Positions 32,755-41,887 are shown, counted from the first letter of the stretch. The stretch is DNA of 64,000 nucleotides from Bradyrhizobium algeriense (GCF_003062295.1 NZ_PYCN01000017.1:62001-126000), one strand, 5' to 3'. A program made the numbers and translations. Notes: generated from the sequence alone by a model not told the origin.

Positions 32755-33519
32755 ATGGAGAATATGCTTCTCGTCGGACTTTCGCGGCAGATGACGCTGG
32801 AACGGCAGTTGGATGTCGTCGCCAACAACGTCGCCAACATCAACACGACCGGCTTCAAGGCCGACCGGTCGCTGTTCGAGGAATATCTGCGCTCGCCGGC
32901 GCATGAAGACAATTTCGTGCACGCCGACCGCCGCGTCTCTTTCGTGCACGACCGCGCCACCTTCCACGATTTTGCGCCCGGCCCCTCCGAGCAGACCAAG
33001 AACCCGCTCGACGTCGCGATCGACGGCAACGCCTTCCTGGTGGTGCAGACGGCCGCCGGCGAGCGCTACACCCGCGACGGCGGCCTGCAGATCAACAATC
33101 AGGGCCAGCTCGTGACCGCGAGCGGCGATCCGGTGCTGGGCACCTCCGGCCCGATCGTGTTCCAGCCCACCGACAAGGCGATCAACATCGCAGCCGACGG
33201 CAATATCACGGTCCTCGAGGGCACCGGCAGCACCGACGCGGTCCGCGGCAAGCTGCGGCTGGTCAATTTTGCCGACGCGCAGAAGCTCGTGAAGGAAGGC
33301 GGCAACCTCTACTCCGCGGGCCAGGGCGTCGCCGCCCAGCCCGACACCACCTCGCGGGTCCGCCAGGGTTTTATCGAGAAGTCGAACGTCAATTCCGTCC
33401 ACGAAATGAGCCGCATGATCGAGATCACGCGCACCTACACGCAGATCTCGGCGATGCTGCAACAGCAGCACGACCTGCACCGAACCGCAGTCGAGAAACT
33501 CGCCGACGTTCCGGCATAA
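32755..33519 (+). CDS. flgF: Flagellar basal-body rod protein FlgF
   Basis: A 254-residue proximal rod protein. The N-terminal axial signature reads MTLERQLDVVANNVANINTTGFK, with FEEYLRSPAHED after it; the C-terminal helix is SVHEMSRMIEITRTYTQISAML. AAGGGGAG precedes the ATG at 32755, which is why it was chosen over a longer in-frame start. The first gene of flgF-flgG-flgA-flgH; flgG follows by 17 bases. Confidence 0.94.
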   Translation: MENMLLVGLSRQMTLERQLDVVANNVANINTTGFKADRSLFEEYLRSPAHEDNFVHADRRVSFVHDRATFHDFAPGPSEQTKNPLDVAIDGNAFLVVQTAAGERYTRDGGLQINNQGQLVTASGDPVLGTSGPIVFQPTDKAINIAADGNITVLEGTGSTDAVRGKLRLVNFADAQKLVKEGGNLYSAGQGVAAQPDTTSRVRQGFIEKSNVNSVHEMSRMIEITRTYTQISAMLQQQHDLHRTAVEKLADVPA

Positions 33520-33536
33520 CCGTAAGGCATTGATCG

Positions 33537-34325
33537 ATGCGCGCTTTATACTCAGCAGCGACCGGCATGGCGGCACAGGAACTCAACGTTCAGGTGATCT
33601 CCAACAACATCGCGAATATGCGCACCACCGGCTACAAGAAGCAGCGCGCCGCGTTTCAGGACCTGATCTATGACCACGTGCGCCGCGTCGGCGCGCAAGC
33701 CTCCGACCAGGGCACCATCCTGCCCGTCGGCGTCGACATCGGCGGCGGCGTCAAGACCGTCGGCACGCCGCGCCTGATGAGCCAGGGCACGCTGTCGCCG
33801 ACCGGCAACGACCTCGACATCGCGATCCGCGGCGAAGGCTTCTTCAAGATCCAGGTGCCCGACGGCACCTATGCCTATACCCGCGACGGGTCGTTCATGA
33901 TGGACGCGCAGGGTCGCGTCGTCACCGCACAGGGCAATCCGGTGCAGCCGACGATCACGATCCCGCAGAATTCCTCGCAGATCACCATCAACGCGCAGGG
34001 CCAGGTCACCGTGATCGTGCCCGGCTCGACCACACCGACGCAGGTCGGCCAGATCGGCCTGACCCGCTTCATCAACAAGGCCGGCCTCAACCCGATCGGC
34101 GACAATCTGTTCACGGACACGCCCGCCTCCGGCGCGCCGCAGGACGGCGTCGCCAACACCGACGGTTTTGGTGACATGCAGCAGAGCAATCTCGAACAGG
34201 CCAATGTCGAGGTGGTGACCGAAATCTCCGACCTGATCGCCGCCCAGCGCGCCTATGAGATGAACGCCAAGGTGGTCAGCGCGGCCGACCAGATGATGCA
34301 ATCGACCGCCAACATGTTCCGCTAA
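33537..34325 (+). CDS. flgG: Flagellar distal rod protein FlgG
   Basis: A 262-residue distal rod protein beginning MRALYSAATGMAAQELNVQV, with SNNIANMRTTGYKKQRAAF and the central RGEGFFKIQVPDGTYAYTRDG. The C-terminus ends with EISDLIAAQRAYEMNAKVVSAAD, the classic rod-protein helix. It is intact and of standard length. flgA follows by 10 bases. Confidence 0.97.
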   Translation: MRALYSAATGMAAQELNVQVISNNIANMRTTGYKKQRAAFQDLIYDHVRRVGAQASDQGTILPVGVDIGGGVKTVGTPRLMSQGTLSPTGNDLDIAIRGEGFFKIQVPDGTYAYTRDGSFMMDAQGRVVTAQGNPVQPTITIPQNSSQITINAQGQVTVIVPGSTTPTQVGQIGLTRFINKAGLNPIGDNLFTDTPASGAPQDGVANTDGFGDMQQSNLEQANVEVVTEISDLIAAQRAYEMNAKVVSAADQMMQSTANMFR

Positions 34326-34335
34326 AGGACTGGTC

Positions 34336-35421
34336 ATGATCGCCCGCGCCCTCCTCCTGGCCACAGCCCTGATCGCCGCATCGAGCGCGGCCGCGGTCGC
34401 GCAGACCCAGGAAAGCTTCACGAACCGCAATGTGATCGCCGCACCCGTGCTGCGCGCCAACGTGCAGGTGTCGGGCGATCTGGTGCGGATCGGCGACGTC
34501 ATCGACAATGCCGGCAGCGCAGCGCAGATCGCGATCTACCGCGCGCCGGATCTGGGCACCACGGGCTCGCTGCCGGTCGCGCAGGTGCTCAACACCCTTC
34601 GCGCCCATCATGTGATCGGCGTCGATACCCGCGACCTCAGGGAAATTTCGGTGACGCGTCTGGCTCGTACGCTCGAGGGCAAGGATATCGAGCTGCAGGT
34701 CGCCCGCGCGCTGGAACGCCGCAACGGTCTCGGCGACGCCGCCAATCTGTCGCTGACCTTCGACCGCGACCCCAGCGACGTCAGGCTGGACGCCGGCTTC
34801 ACCGGCGCCATGCAGGCAGCCATCGTGCGCTACGACAACCGCAACGGCCGCTTCGACGTCACCTTTGAAATCGGCAACGACAACGGCGCCGCCGCGGCCA
34901 AGCTGCGTTTCACCGGCACGGCGATCGAGACCGTCGAAGCCACGGTGCTGGCACGCAATGTCGAGCGCAATGAGATCCTGAAATCATCCGACGTGGTGGT
35001 CGAGCGTCGCCCGAAAGCGGAAGTCGGCGCTGATGCCGCCGCGCGCGACCGCGCGGTGGGCATGCAGGCCCGCCGCCAGCTCCGCGCCGGCCAGGCAATC
35101 CGCGCCGCCGATCTCGCCAAGCCCGACCTGGTACAGCGCGACCAGAACGTCACGTTGATCTACGATGCGCCCGGAATCTATCTCACCATGCGCGGCAAGG
35201 CGCTGGACAACGGCACTGAAGGCGACGTCGTCAACGTCATGAACCTGCAGTCGAAGCGTACGCTGTCCGGCACCGTGACGGGCCGCGGCCAGGTTTCGAT
35301 AACGCCGCCGGCGCCTCGCCCGGCGCAGACCAGCGATGTCACCTCCTCGCTCGGCACAACACAACCCGCGCCCGTTGCGGTCGCCACCGTCAGTTCGCCA
35401 GTCGCTCCAAAAACCGAGTAA
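34336..35421 (+). CDS. flgA: Flagellar P-ring assembly chaperone FlgA
   Basis: A 361-residue exported protein with a signal peptide (LLLATALIAASSAAAVAQ). The C-terminal half carries the SAF domain of FlgA (VLARNVERNEILKSSDVVVERRPK, RRQLRAGQAIRAADLAKPDLV, NGTEGDVVNVMNLQSKRTLSG). The N-terminal 150 residues are longer than in enteric FlgA, as is common in alphaproteobacteria, and the last 40 residues are Pro/Thr rich. It chaperones FlgI in the periplasm, although flgI is not in this window. flgH follows by 5 bases. Confidence 0.92.
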   Translation: MIARALLLATALIAASSAAAVAQTQESFTNRNVIAAPVLRANVQVSGDLVRIGDVIDNAGSAAQIAIYRAPDLGTTGSLPVAQVLNTLRAHHVIGVDTRDLREISVTRLARTLEGKDIELQVARALERRNGLGDAANLSLTFDRDPSDVRLDAGFTGAMQAAIVRYDNRNGRFDVTFEIGNDNGAAAAKLRFTGTAIETVEATVLARNVERNEILKSSDVVVERRPKAEVGADAAARDRAVGMQARRQLRAGQAIRAADLAKPDLVQRDQNVTLIYDAPGIYLTMRGKALDNGTEGDVVNVMNLQSKRTLSGTVTGRGQVSITPPAPRPAQTSDVTSSLGTTQPAPVAVATVSSPVAPKTE

Positions 35422-35426
35422 TGTAA

Positions 35427-36179
35427 ATGTCAGTCACCCGTCTCAACCGCATCGTTCTCACTGGCGCCATGCTGTCGCTGGCCGCCTTGGCCAGCGGTTG
35501 CTCCTCGATCGACCGTCTGTCGCAGATCGGCGAAAAGCCGAAGCTGACGGAGATCGAAAACCCGACCACGCAGCCCGGCTACAAGCCGGTGCAGATGCCG
35601 ATGCCGAAGCCGGAGCAGGCTTCCTATAATGCCAACTCGCTGTGGCGGAACGGCTCGCGCGCCTTCTTCAAGGATCAGCGCGCCGCGCGCATCGGCGATA
35701 TCCTGACGGTCACCGTCAATATCACCGACAAGGCCAACATCGCCAACGAGACCCAGCGCAGTCGCACCAGCAAGGAAGACTCAGGGGTCACCGATTTCAT
35801 CGGATCCCAGACGATCACCCAAGCAAACAAGATCCTGCCCGGCCGCATCCTGACCACGGACTCGACATCGTCGAGCGACGGCAAGGGTTCGGTCAATCGC
35901 CAGGAAGCTCTGCAGACCAACGTCGCGGCCGTGGTGACGCAGGTGCTGCCGAACGGCAATCTCGTGGTCGAGGGCAAGCAGGAAATCCGCGTCAACTTCG
36001 AAATTCGCGAACTGATCGTCGCCGGCATCGTCCGCCCAGAAGACATCCAGAGCGACAACACGATCGAATCAAGCAAGATCGCGCAGGCCCGCATCGCCTA
36101 TGGCGGCCGCGGCCAGATCACCGACGTGCAGCAACCCCGCTACGGCCAGCAGGTGATGGACGTGCTGCTGCCGTTCTAG
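35427..36179 (+). CDS. flgH: Flagellar L-ring lipoprotein FlgH
   Basis: A 250-residue outer-membrane lipoprotein. The lipobox is LAALASGCSS, with lipidation at the cysteine near residue 25. The chain shows NSLWRNGSRAFFKDQRAARIGDILTVTVNI, VVTQVLPNGNLVVEGKQEIRVN and a C-terminal GQQVMDVLLPF, all typical of FlgH. It ends the operon. Confidence 0.96.
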   Translation: MSVTRLNRIVLTGAMLSLAALASGCSSIDRLSQIGEKPKLTEIENPTTQPGYKPVQMPMPKPEQASYNANSLWRNGSRAFFKDQRAARIGDILTVTVNITDKANIANETQRSRTSKEDSGVTDFIGSQTITQANKILPGRILTTDSTSSSDGKGSVNRQEALQTNVAAVVTQVLPNGNLVVEGKQEIRVNFEIRELIVAGIVRPEDIQSDNTIESSKIAQARIAYGGRGQITDVQQPRYGQQVMDVLLPF

Positions 36180-36238
36180 TTTTTCTTAGAGCTCCCACAC
36201 TCCATCGCGAACCTAGGCGCGATGAAGTGTATCAACGC

Positions 36239-36267
36239 GGCCTCCGCCAGCTCCCCTGGCGGAGGCC
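36239..36267 (+). terminator. Hairpin downstream of flgH
   Basis: Perfect 12-base arms GGCCTCCGCCAG / CTGGCGGAGGCC with a five-base loop. No T run follows, so it may be a weak terminator or 3' stabiliser of the flgF-flgH transcript. Confidence 0.55.
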
Positions 36268-36301
36268 GTCGTCGTTCGACGGCGCGAAGCGGCAGCGAGA
36301 C

Positions 36302-36429
36302 GGATGAGGGGTCTGTCTCCGCAGAAAGAACCCCTCATCCGGCGCCGTAGCCGATGCGAAGCATCGGCGTTCTACGAGACGGCGGCCAAAGGCCGCCTAT
36401 GCCACCTTCTCCCACAAGGGGAGAAGGGA
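36302..36429. repeat. Family G composite palindrome
   Basis: Starts with GGATGAGGGG ... CCCCTCATCC arms (36302-36340), followed by GCCGATGCGAAGCATCGGC and GGCGGCCAAAGGCCGCC dyads and CTTCTCCC...GGGGAGAAGG. It separates flgH from the convergent alkB gene. A related block is at 62953. Confidence 0.7.
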
Positions 36430-36432
36430 AGA

Positions 36433-37098
36433 TCATCGCGCCTTGCGGAAAGTCAGGTTGATGCGCTGACGGCCCATCAGCGCGTGCTCGCCATCGGCAA
36501 GCGGGGCAACCCCATGAAAGAACAACCGCGACGGCCCGCCCCAGACCACGACGTCGCCATGCTCCAGCCTGTAGCGGCGTGGCTTGTCGGCGCGCTTCGG
36601 GCCGCCGAACAGGAAGATCGCGGGCAAGCCCAGCGACACCGACACGATCGGCGCGGCAAAATCCTGCTCGTCCTTGTCCTGGTGCAGCGACATCCGCGCG
36701 CCGGGCTCATAGCGGTTGATCAGGCAGGCATCCGGCACAAAGCCGTCGAAACCGCCAGCGATCGCCGCCTGCACCGCCAACTGATACAACACCGCGGGCA
36801 TCGCCGGCCACGGCCGGCCGGAATTGGGATCGATGCCGTCATAACGATAACCGCTGCCGTCGGTGACCCAGCCGACGCTGCCGCAATTGGTCATCGCGAC
36901 CGACATCTGGTGACCGCCTGATGTAAACATGCGCCGGAACGGCGCTTGCCCCACGATCTCGCGCAGCGCCGGAATCATTTCGCTTTCAAATGACTTGGCG
37001 AATCCGCGCAGCAACAGCGCGCCCTCCGCCATCGCTTCACGCGACGGGCGCGCATCCGGAACGGCATCGAACAAATCTGCAGTCAACTCAGTCCGCAC
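36433..37098 (-). CDS. alkB: DNA oxidative demethylase AlkB
   Basis: A 221-residue Fe(II)/2-oxoglutarate dioxygenase that repairs 1-methyladenine and 3-methylcytosine. The iron ligands are H139 and D141 (SLHQDKDE) and H195 (LFFHGVAPL); the 2-oxoglutarate arginines are R212 and R218 (QRINLTFRK). Nucleotide-recognition residues WPAMP and TNCGSVGWVTD match AlkB. The start is a GTG at 37096-37098 that immediately follows the stop of the upstream dioxygenase gene, so the two are translated from one message. Confidence 0.94.
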   Translation of the reverse strand: MRTELTADLFDAVPDARPSREAMAEGALLLRGFAKSFESEMIPALREIVGQAPFRRMFTSGGHQMSVAMTNCGSVGWVTDGSGYRYDGIDPNSGRPWPAMPAVLYQLAVQAAIAGGFDGFVPDACLINRYEPGARMSLHQDKDEQDFAAPIVSVSLGLPAIFLFGGPKRADKPRRYRLEHGDVVVWGGPSRLFFHGVAPLADGEHALMGRQRINLTFRKAR

Positions 37099-37839
37099 TC
37101 ATTTGGCATCGTGAAAGATCACGCCGACGGTGTGGCGGTGGCCGGAGCGGATCCGGCTGACGCCATGGCGCAGATTAACGCGGTAGAACCCGCGCGTCCC
37201 CTGCACCGGCCGGTGATGCACAGCAAACGCCACCGCAGCGCCCTGCCTGAGCGGAACCACCTCGGGCCGCGACTGCATCCGCGGCCGCTGCTCGGTCAGC
37301 ACGAACTCGCCACCTTCAAAATCGCGCCCCGGTTCCGACAGCAGGATCGCGACCTGCAGCGGAAACACGTGCTCGCCATAGAGGTCCTGGTGCAGGCAAT
37401 TGTAATCGTCGACACCATATTGCAGTAGCAGCGGCGTCGGCCGGGTCTGCCCGGCGTCATGGCAACGTTTCAGGAACGCTTCGTGGCGATCGGGATAGCG
37501 GATGTCGATCCCCATCGTCTCGTTCCAGCGATTGGCTACGGGATGGAGCCGCGCATAGAGCGTGGACCGCAATTCCGCAATCAGGTCGGGCAGCGGATAG
37601 GCGAAATACTTGTATTCCCCACGGCCGAAGCCGTGGCGTCCCATCACGATCTTGCTGCGGAAGTTTGCGTCATCCGGATAGAGTGCGGCCAGGGCGCCGC
37701 ATTCTTCCGGCGTCAGCAATCCCTTCAGTACCGCGCAGCCCTGTGCGTCGAGATCGGCGGTCGCCTGCACCCAGTCGATGGCATCGACGCGGGCGGCGAT
37801 GGTTGGCGGATGGTCGATATTTCTTGCGGTTGCTCTCAT
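37099..37839 (-). CDS. 2-oxoglutarate/Fe(II) oxygenase, unknown substrate
   Basis: A 246-residue protein with the dioxygenase core: H150 and D152 (NCLHQDLYGEH), distal H225 (VNLRHGVSRI) and a C-terminal basic IRSGHRHTVGVIF. The N-terminal half (GCAVLKGLLTPEECGALAAL, WNETMGI) resembles prolyl-hydroxylase-like 2OG oxygenases. It directly precedes alkB (TGA-GTG junction), so a role in nucleic acid or ribosomal-protein repair/modification is suggested by context only. Confidence 0.82.
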   Translation of the reverse strand: MRATARNIDHPPTIAARVDAIDWVQATADLDAQGCAVLKGLLTPEECGALAALYPDDANFRSKIVMGRHGFGRGEYKYFAYPLPDLIAELRSTLYARLHPVANRWNETMGIDIRYPDRHEAFLKRCHDAGQTRPTPLLLQYGVDDYNCLHQDLYGEHVFPLQVAILLSEPGRDFEGGEFVLTEQRPRMQSRPEVVPLRQGAAVAFAVHHRPVQGTRGFYRVNLRHGVSRIRSGHRHTVGVIFHDAK

Positions 37840-37900
37840 GGCGGTAAATCTCGCACTCAGGCCACGGCGAAACCACCCGATTTCCGACGAATTCCATCCC

Positions 37901-37973
37901 CGTCATTGCGAGCGCAGCGAAGCAATCCATGCCCTCAGCTCGGGATAGATGGATTGCTTCGCTCGCAATGACG
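37901..37973. repeat. Family D palindrome
   Basis: Arms CGTCATTGCGAGCGCAGCGA and TCGCTCGCAATGACG with inner GAAGCAATCCAT / ATGGATTGCTTCG. It separates the dioxygenase gene from the DUF2848 gene. A related copy is at 52510. Confidence 0.8.
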
Positions 37974-37990
37974 GTGGCTGGAGCGCAGCG

Positions 37991-38677
37991 TCAGCCCAGC
38001 ACCGGCATCGTGATCACATCATACCCGTGACTGATCTTCCGCTTCAGCACGGGATCCTCCAGTTCGAACTCGAAGCGATCAGCCGGGCGGATGCCGCCCT
38101 TGGCGGCGAAGGTGCCGCCGAACATGGCGCAGCCGTCGGGCAGGCCCTTGCCGCCGAAGCCACGGTCGATCAGATCTTTCACCGGCAGCATGGCGTCCAG
38201 CGTGCCCTCCTGATACAGCACCCGCGCGCCATCGATGACGGCCCAGGAGCGCAGGATCATCTGGTCCCAGTGGTCGATGACCTCCTCCAGCTCCCACAGC
38301 ACGCAGGCCATCGGCTTGTCACACATCTGCTTGGAGACCGTGACGCTGTAGGCTTCCACCTTGCGGTCGGTATGGTCGGAGCCGCAGCCGACGAAGATGC
38401 GGCCCTGCCAGCCGATCAGCACGAACTCGACCTCGCCGCTGGAATCGCCACCTGAGACTTCGATGCGGTCGGCTTGCGTGATCCGCCGCGCCGAGCAGCG
38501 GTAGTAGATCGGCGTCGTGGCGGGCCGCGCGATTCCGATCGCTTCGAGTTCGGCGATGTGCTTGTCGCGCGCCACCGGATCGCGGCCGGTCCAGCCGGCG
38601 ATCACGGCCTGGTCGATCGCAAGCGTCAGCGGCGTCAACATACCCTTGTCGTCGACGTTGAAGGTTAGATCAAACAC
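37991..38677 (-). CDS. DUF2848-family protein
   Basis: A 228-residue protein with a GTG start at 38675-38677. The sequence includes PIYYRCSARRITQADRIEV, EFVLIGWQGRIFVGCGSDHTDRKVEA, and SISMLMP-free central KQMCDKPMACVLWEL. The GSDHTDR motif is conserved and resembles the fold of fumarylacetoacetate-hydrolase-like enzymes, a tentative relation. It overlaps the end of the amidase gene by 8 bases on the same strand, so it likely acts on the product of that amidase or in the same amide-degrading route. Confidence 0.72.
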   Translation of the reverse strand: MFDLTFNVDDKGMLTPLTLAIDQAVIAGWTGRDPVARDKHIAELEAIGIARPATTPIYYRCSARRITQADRIEVSGGDSSGEVEFVLIGWQGRIFVGCGSDHTDRKVEAYSVTVSKQMCDKPMACVLWELEEVIDHWDQMILRSWAVIDGARVLYQEGTLDAMLPVKDLIDRGFGGKGLPDGCAMFGGTFAAKGGIRPADRFEFELEDPVLKRKISHGYDVITMPVLG

Positions 38678-40019
38678 GGATGATGTTCTCCATTCCGGCG
38701 GCCAATTCGAAGATGCGGCGATCCGATCCGCTCGCCCCTGCGAGCATCAGCCCGACCGGAGCCTCGCCTTCGCGATGCGCCGGCAGCGAGATCGCGCAGC
38801 CGTCGAGCATGTTGATCAGCGTGCAATTGCGCAACGCGCGCAAATTCTGCGTGGCGAAGGCCTGGTCGTCGGCGAGATCGGCAATGACAGGCGGCGTATT
38901 CGCTGTGGTCGGCAGCACCAGCGCGTCATAGGGCGCGATGCGCTGCTCCGTTCGCGCAATGAACGAACGGCGCGCCTTGAGGATGTCGATATAGTCCGCC
39001 GCGCTGATGCCTTCGCCGCGCAGGATGCGGACGCGGACGCGAGGGTCGTAGACCTCGTCTTTGCTGGTGAGCAGATAGCGGTGCCAAGCGTAGCTCTCAG
39101 CGGCGGCAAACCCTCCCTTGCTGTTCATGACGCCGACATCGTGGAATTCGGGCACCTCGATCCGTTCGATCAACGCGCCCTGGCGCGAAAGCGTCTCAAG
39201 CGCACGCTCGAAGGTCTTTGCGACATCTTCGTCGAGGTCGTCCAGCGCGATCGTGGTCGGCACCACCAGCCGCATGCCCTTGACCGGGCGCGGCTGCAAT
39301 GGTTGCACGGCTTCATCCGCGAGCACGGCATCAAGCACCGCGCAGCAATCGACGCTGCGCGCCAGCGGCCCAAAGCTGTCGAGCGAGAACGACAGCGGCA
39401 CGCCGCCGTCGAGCGGCACGCGGGCCTGCGTCGGCTTGTAGCCAACGATGCCATTATAGGCCGCCGGTATCCGGCACGAGCCGCCGGTATCGGTGCCGAG
39501 CGCGCCGTAAGCCATACGATCGGCGATCGAGACCGCGGCGCCCGAGGACGAGCCGCCGGGCACGTGGCCGACGCTGCGATTCCACACGCTCTTCGGCGTG
39601 CCGTAATGCGGATTGATGCCGATGCCGGAATAGGCGAATTCGGTCATGTTGGTGCGGCCGATCACGATGAAGCCAGCCCGGCGCAGCCGCGCCACCACAG
39701 GCGCATCGGCTTCCGCCGGCGCAGAATCCTCCAGCGCGCGGGAGCCGGCGCGGGTCACCTGCCCCTTGATGTCGTAGAGATCCTTGATCGACACGGGAAT
39801 GCCGGCATAGGGCGACGGCGCGGCGTTGGCTTTGCGCAGATGATCCATCGCGTCAGCGGCAGCAATTGCCGCATCTTTGTCGACATGGATAAAGGCTCGT
39901 GCGCCCTCGCCGACGGGATCGGAAATCCTTGCGAGACATTCCTCGACCAGTTTGCGCGCGGTGGTGCGCCCAGTGTCGAGATCGGCGGCGAGGCTCGCGA
40001 GTGTCGGATGGTTCGGCAT
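38670..40019 (-). CDS. Amidase (amidase-signature family)
   Basis: A 449-residue amidase. The Ser-cisSer-Lys triad is visible as Lys79 in GIPVSIKDLYDIKG, cis-Ser near 157-158 in HVPGGSSSGAA, and nucleophile Ser181 in TDTGGSCRIPAAYNG. It hydrolyses an amide to acid and ammonia; the substrate is unknown. The DUF2848 gene follows with an 8-base overlap. The start ATG at 40017-40019 fits the family's usual N-terminal helix. Confidence 0.88.
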   Translation of the reverse strand: MPNHPTLASLAADLDTGRTTARKLVEECLARISDPVGEGARAFIHVDKDAAIAAADAMDHLRKANAAPSPYAGIPVSIKDLYDIKGQVTRAGSRALEDSAPAEADAPVVARLRRAGFIVIGRTNMTEFAYSGIGINPHYGTPKSVWNRSVGHVPGGSSSGAAVSIADRMAYGALGTDTGGSCRIPAAYNGIVGYKPTQARVPLDGGVPLSFSLDSFGPLARSVDCCAVLDAVLADEAVQPLQPRPVKGMRLVVPTTIALDDLDEDVAKTFERALETLSRQGALIERIEVPEFHDVGVMNSKGGFAAAESYAWHRYLLTSKDEVYDPRVRVRILRGEGISAADYIDILKARRSFIARTEQRIAPYDALVLPTTANTPPVIADLADDQAFATQNLRALRNCTLINMLDGCAISLPAHREGEAPVGLMLAGASGSDRRIFELAAGMENIIRV

Positions 40020-40219
40020 GGTGTTCTTGATTACTTCCTGTGCGATTTACCGTCGCGCGGACTATCTCCGATGACGGGCTGGCATACAAGCGCTCTCACG
40101 CGCTGGGAATGCGGCCATGCGACAGCACCGCTGCTGGGACCGTTGACGGAGATCGGTCAATGTCGCATCAAGACCGCAACAAGCGGGTCGACGCCCGTAT
40201 TCCAAGGAGATTAGCCGAA

Positions 40220-40633
40220 ATGGCGGAGCCAGCGCGCGCAAAACCAAAACCCACGCCTGAAACGCAACATTTCTGGGATGGAACGCAGGCCGGCGAATTG
40301 CGCCTGCAGCGCTGCGATGCCTGCGCCAATGTCTACTTCCCGCCGCGCCCGTTCTGCCCCTCCTGCGCCTCGCGCAAGGTTAGCGTGTTCAAGGCGAGCG
40401 GCAAGGGCACGCTTTACAGCTACGTCATCAACCACCGTCCGGCGGCGCCCGGCTTCACCCCGCCTTACGCGATCGCGGTCGTCGAACTCGACGAAGGCCC
40501 GCGCATGATGAGCAACATCATCGATTGCCCGCAGACGCCGGAGGCCCTCGAGCTCGACATGAAGCTCGAAGTCGCGTTCGAGAAGCTCGACGACAAGATC
40601 ACCCTTCCTTTGTTCCGTCCGGCGAAGGGCTAA
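40220..40633 (+). CDS. Zn-ribbon/OB-fold protein (DUF35), acyl-CoA associated
   Basis: A 137-residue protein. The zinc ribbon has LQRCDACANVYFPPRPFCPSC (residues about 33-55), and the OB-fold part follows with LYSYVINHRPAAPGF and AIAVVELDEGPRMMSN. Such proteins partner with thiolase-like enzymes and feed the acyl-CoA into the active site, as ChsH2 does for Ltp2. AAGGAGA stands eight bases before the ATG at 40220. The thiolase-like gene begins 5 bases after its stop. Confidence 0.88.
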   Translation: MAEPARAKPKPTPETQHFWDGTQAGELRLQRCDACANVYFPPRPFCPSCASRKVSVFKASGKGTLYSYVINHRPAAPGFTPPYAIAVVELDEGPRMMSNIIDCPQTPEALELDMKLEVAFEKLDDKITLPLFRPAKG

Positions 40634-40638
40634 ACACC

Positions 40639-41778
40639 ATGCGCAAAAATGCAGTCGCCGTCGTCGGCGCAGCCGAGACCACCGAGCTCGGCGTCATCCC
40701 GAACATGTCGCAGATCCAGTTGCATGCGGATGCGGCGCTCAACGCCATCGCCGATGCCGGACTGAAACTGTCAGATATCGACGGCATCGCCACCGCGGTG
40801 GAAACCCCGCAGCAGATCGCCCACTATCTCGGCATCACGCCGACCTGGGTTGACGGCACGTCCGCTGGCGGCTGTTCGTTCATGCTGCATGTCCGCCACG
40901 CCGCGGCGGCGATCGAGGCCGGCCTCTGCAAGACCGTTTTGATTACCCATGCCGAAAGCGGCAAGTCGATGATCGGCAAACTGCCGCGCTCGACGCCGCC
41001 CGACAGCCTCAACGGCCAGTTCGAATCGCCGTTCGGCGTCTACGGCCCGCCCAGCATGTTCCCGATCCCCGTGCTGCGCTACATGAAGACCTACGGCATC
41101 ACCCATGAGCAGATCGCCATGGTAGCGGTGGCGCAGCGGGAATGGGCCGGGAAGAATCCGCGCGCCACCATGAAGGCGCCGATCACGGTCGAGGACGTGC
41201 TGAATTCGAAGATGATCGCTTATCCATTTCGCATCCTGCAATGCTGCCTCGTCACCGACGGCGGCGGCGCGCTGATCCTCACTTCCGCCGATCGCGCCAA
41301 AGACTTTCCGAACAAGCCGGTCTACATTCTCGGCACCGGCGAGAGCGTGGAAACGCCGATGGTCAGCCAGATGGAGACGTTCAACTCCTCGCGCGCGTTC
41401 AAGGTGGCGGGTCCCACGGCGTTCAAGGAAGCCGGCATCACCCACAAGGACGTCGACCATCTGATGATCTACGACGCCTTTGCGCATCTGCCGCTCTATG
41501 GCCTCGGCGATCTCGGCTTCATGCCGCATGAGGAGACCGGCAAGTTCATCGCCGACGGCAACACCCGCCCCGGCGGCAGGCTGCCGCTCAACACCAATGG
41601 CGGCGGATTGAGCTATATGCATTCCGGCATGTACGGCATGTACGCGCTGCAGGAGAGCGTGCGGCAAATGCGTGGCATCGCGCCTGCGCAGGTCAAGGAT
41701 GCGAAAATCTCGGTCTGCCACGGCGTGGGCGGCATGTTTGCGGCGTCGGGCACGATCATCTTTACGAACGAGAAGTAA
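40639..41778 (+). CDS. Thiolase-like protein (lipid-transfer/aldolase type)
   Basis: A 379-residue thiolase-fold protein. The nucleophile cysteine seen in canonical thiolases appears to be Ser75: the CATG-like motif reads SAGGCSF here, with a Cys at 79 shifted by four. The C-terminal catalytic histidine (H328 in YMHSGMYG) and a cysteine-histidine (C360-H361 in VCHGVGG) remain. In the Ltp2/ChsH2 system a thiolase-like protein that has lost the nucleophile works as a retro-aldolase with a DUF35 partner, which fits the neighbour at 40220. A plain thiolase activity is less likely but not excluded. Confidence 0.78.
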   Translation: MRKNAVAVVGAAETTELGVIPNMSQIQLHADAALNAIADAGLKLSDIDGIATAVETPQQIAHYLGITPTWVDGTSAGGCSFMLHVRHAAAAIEAGLCKTVLITHAESGKSMIGKLPRSTPPDSLNGQFESPFGVYGPPSMFPIPVLRYMKTYGITHEQIAMVAVAQREWAGKNPRATMKAPITVEDVLNSKMIAYPFRILQCCLVTDGGGALILTSADRAKDFPNKPVYILGTGESVETPMVSQMETFNSSRAFKVAGPTAFKEAGITHKDVDHLMIYDAFAHLPLYGLGDLGFMPHEETGKFIADGNTRPGGRLPLNTNGGGLSYMHSGMYGMYALQESVRQMRGIAPAQVKDAKISVCHGVGGMFAASGTIIFTNEK

Positions 41779-41786
41779 TCACGGCG

Positions 41787-41864
41787 GTCATTCCGGGGCG
41801 ATGCGCAGCATCGAACCCGGAATCTCGAGATTCCGGGTTCCCGCTTCGCGGGCCCCGGAATGAC
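41787..41864. repeat. Family A palindrome
   Basis: GTCATTCCGGGG ... CCCCGGAATGAC arms with an inner perfect dyad GGAATCTCGAGATTCC. It lies between the thiolase-like gene and the SDR gene on the same strand. Confidence 0.82.
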
Positions 41865-41887
41865 CGACAGCAACAGGAGAATCCCCA

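Noticed and set aside
38517..40214. 565-codon open frame on the plus strand opposite the amidase
   Set aside because: The minus-strand amidase signature is complete, so the plus-strand reading is a shadow.
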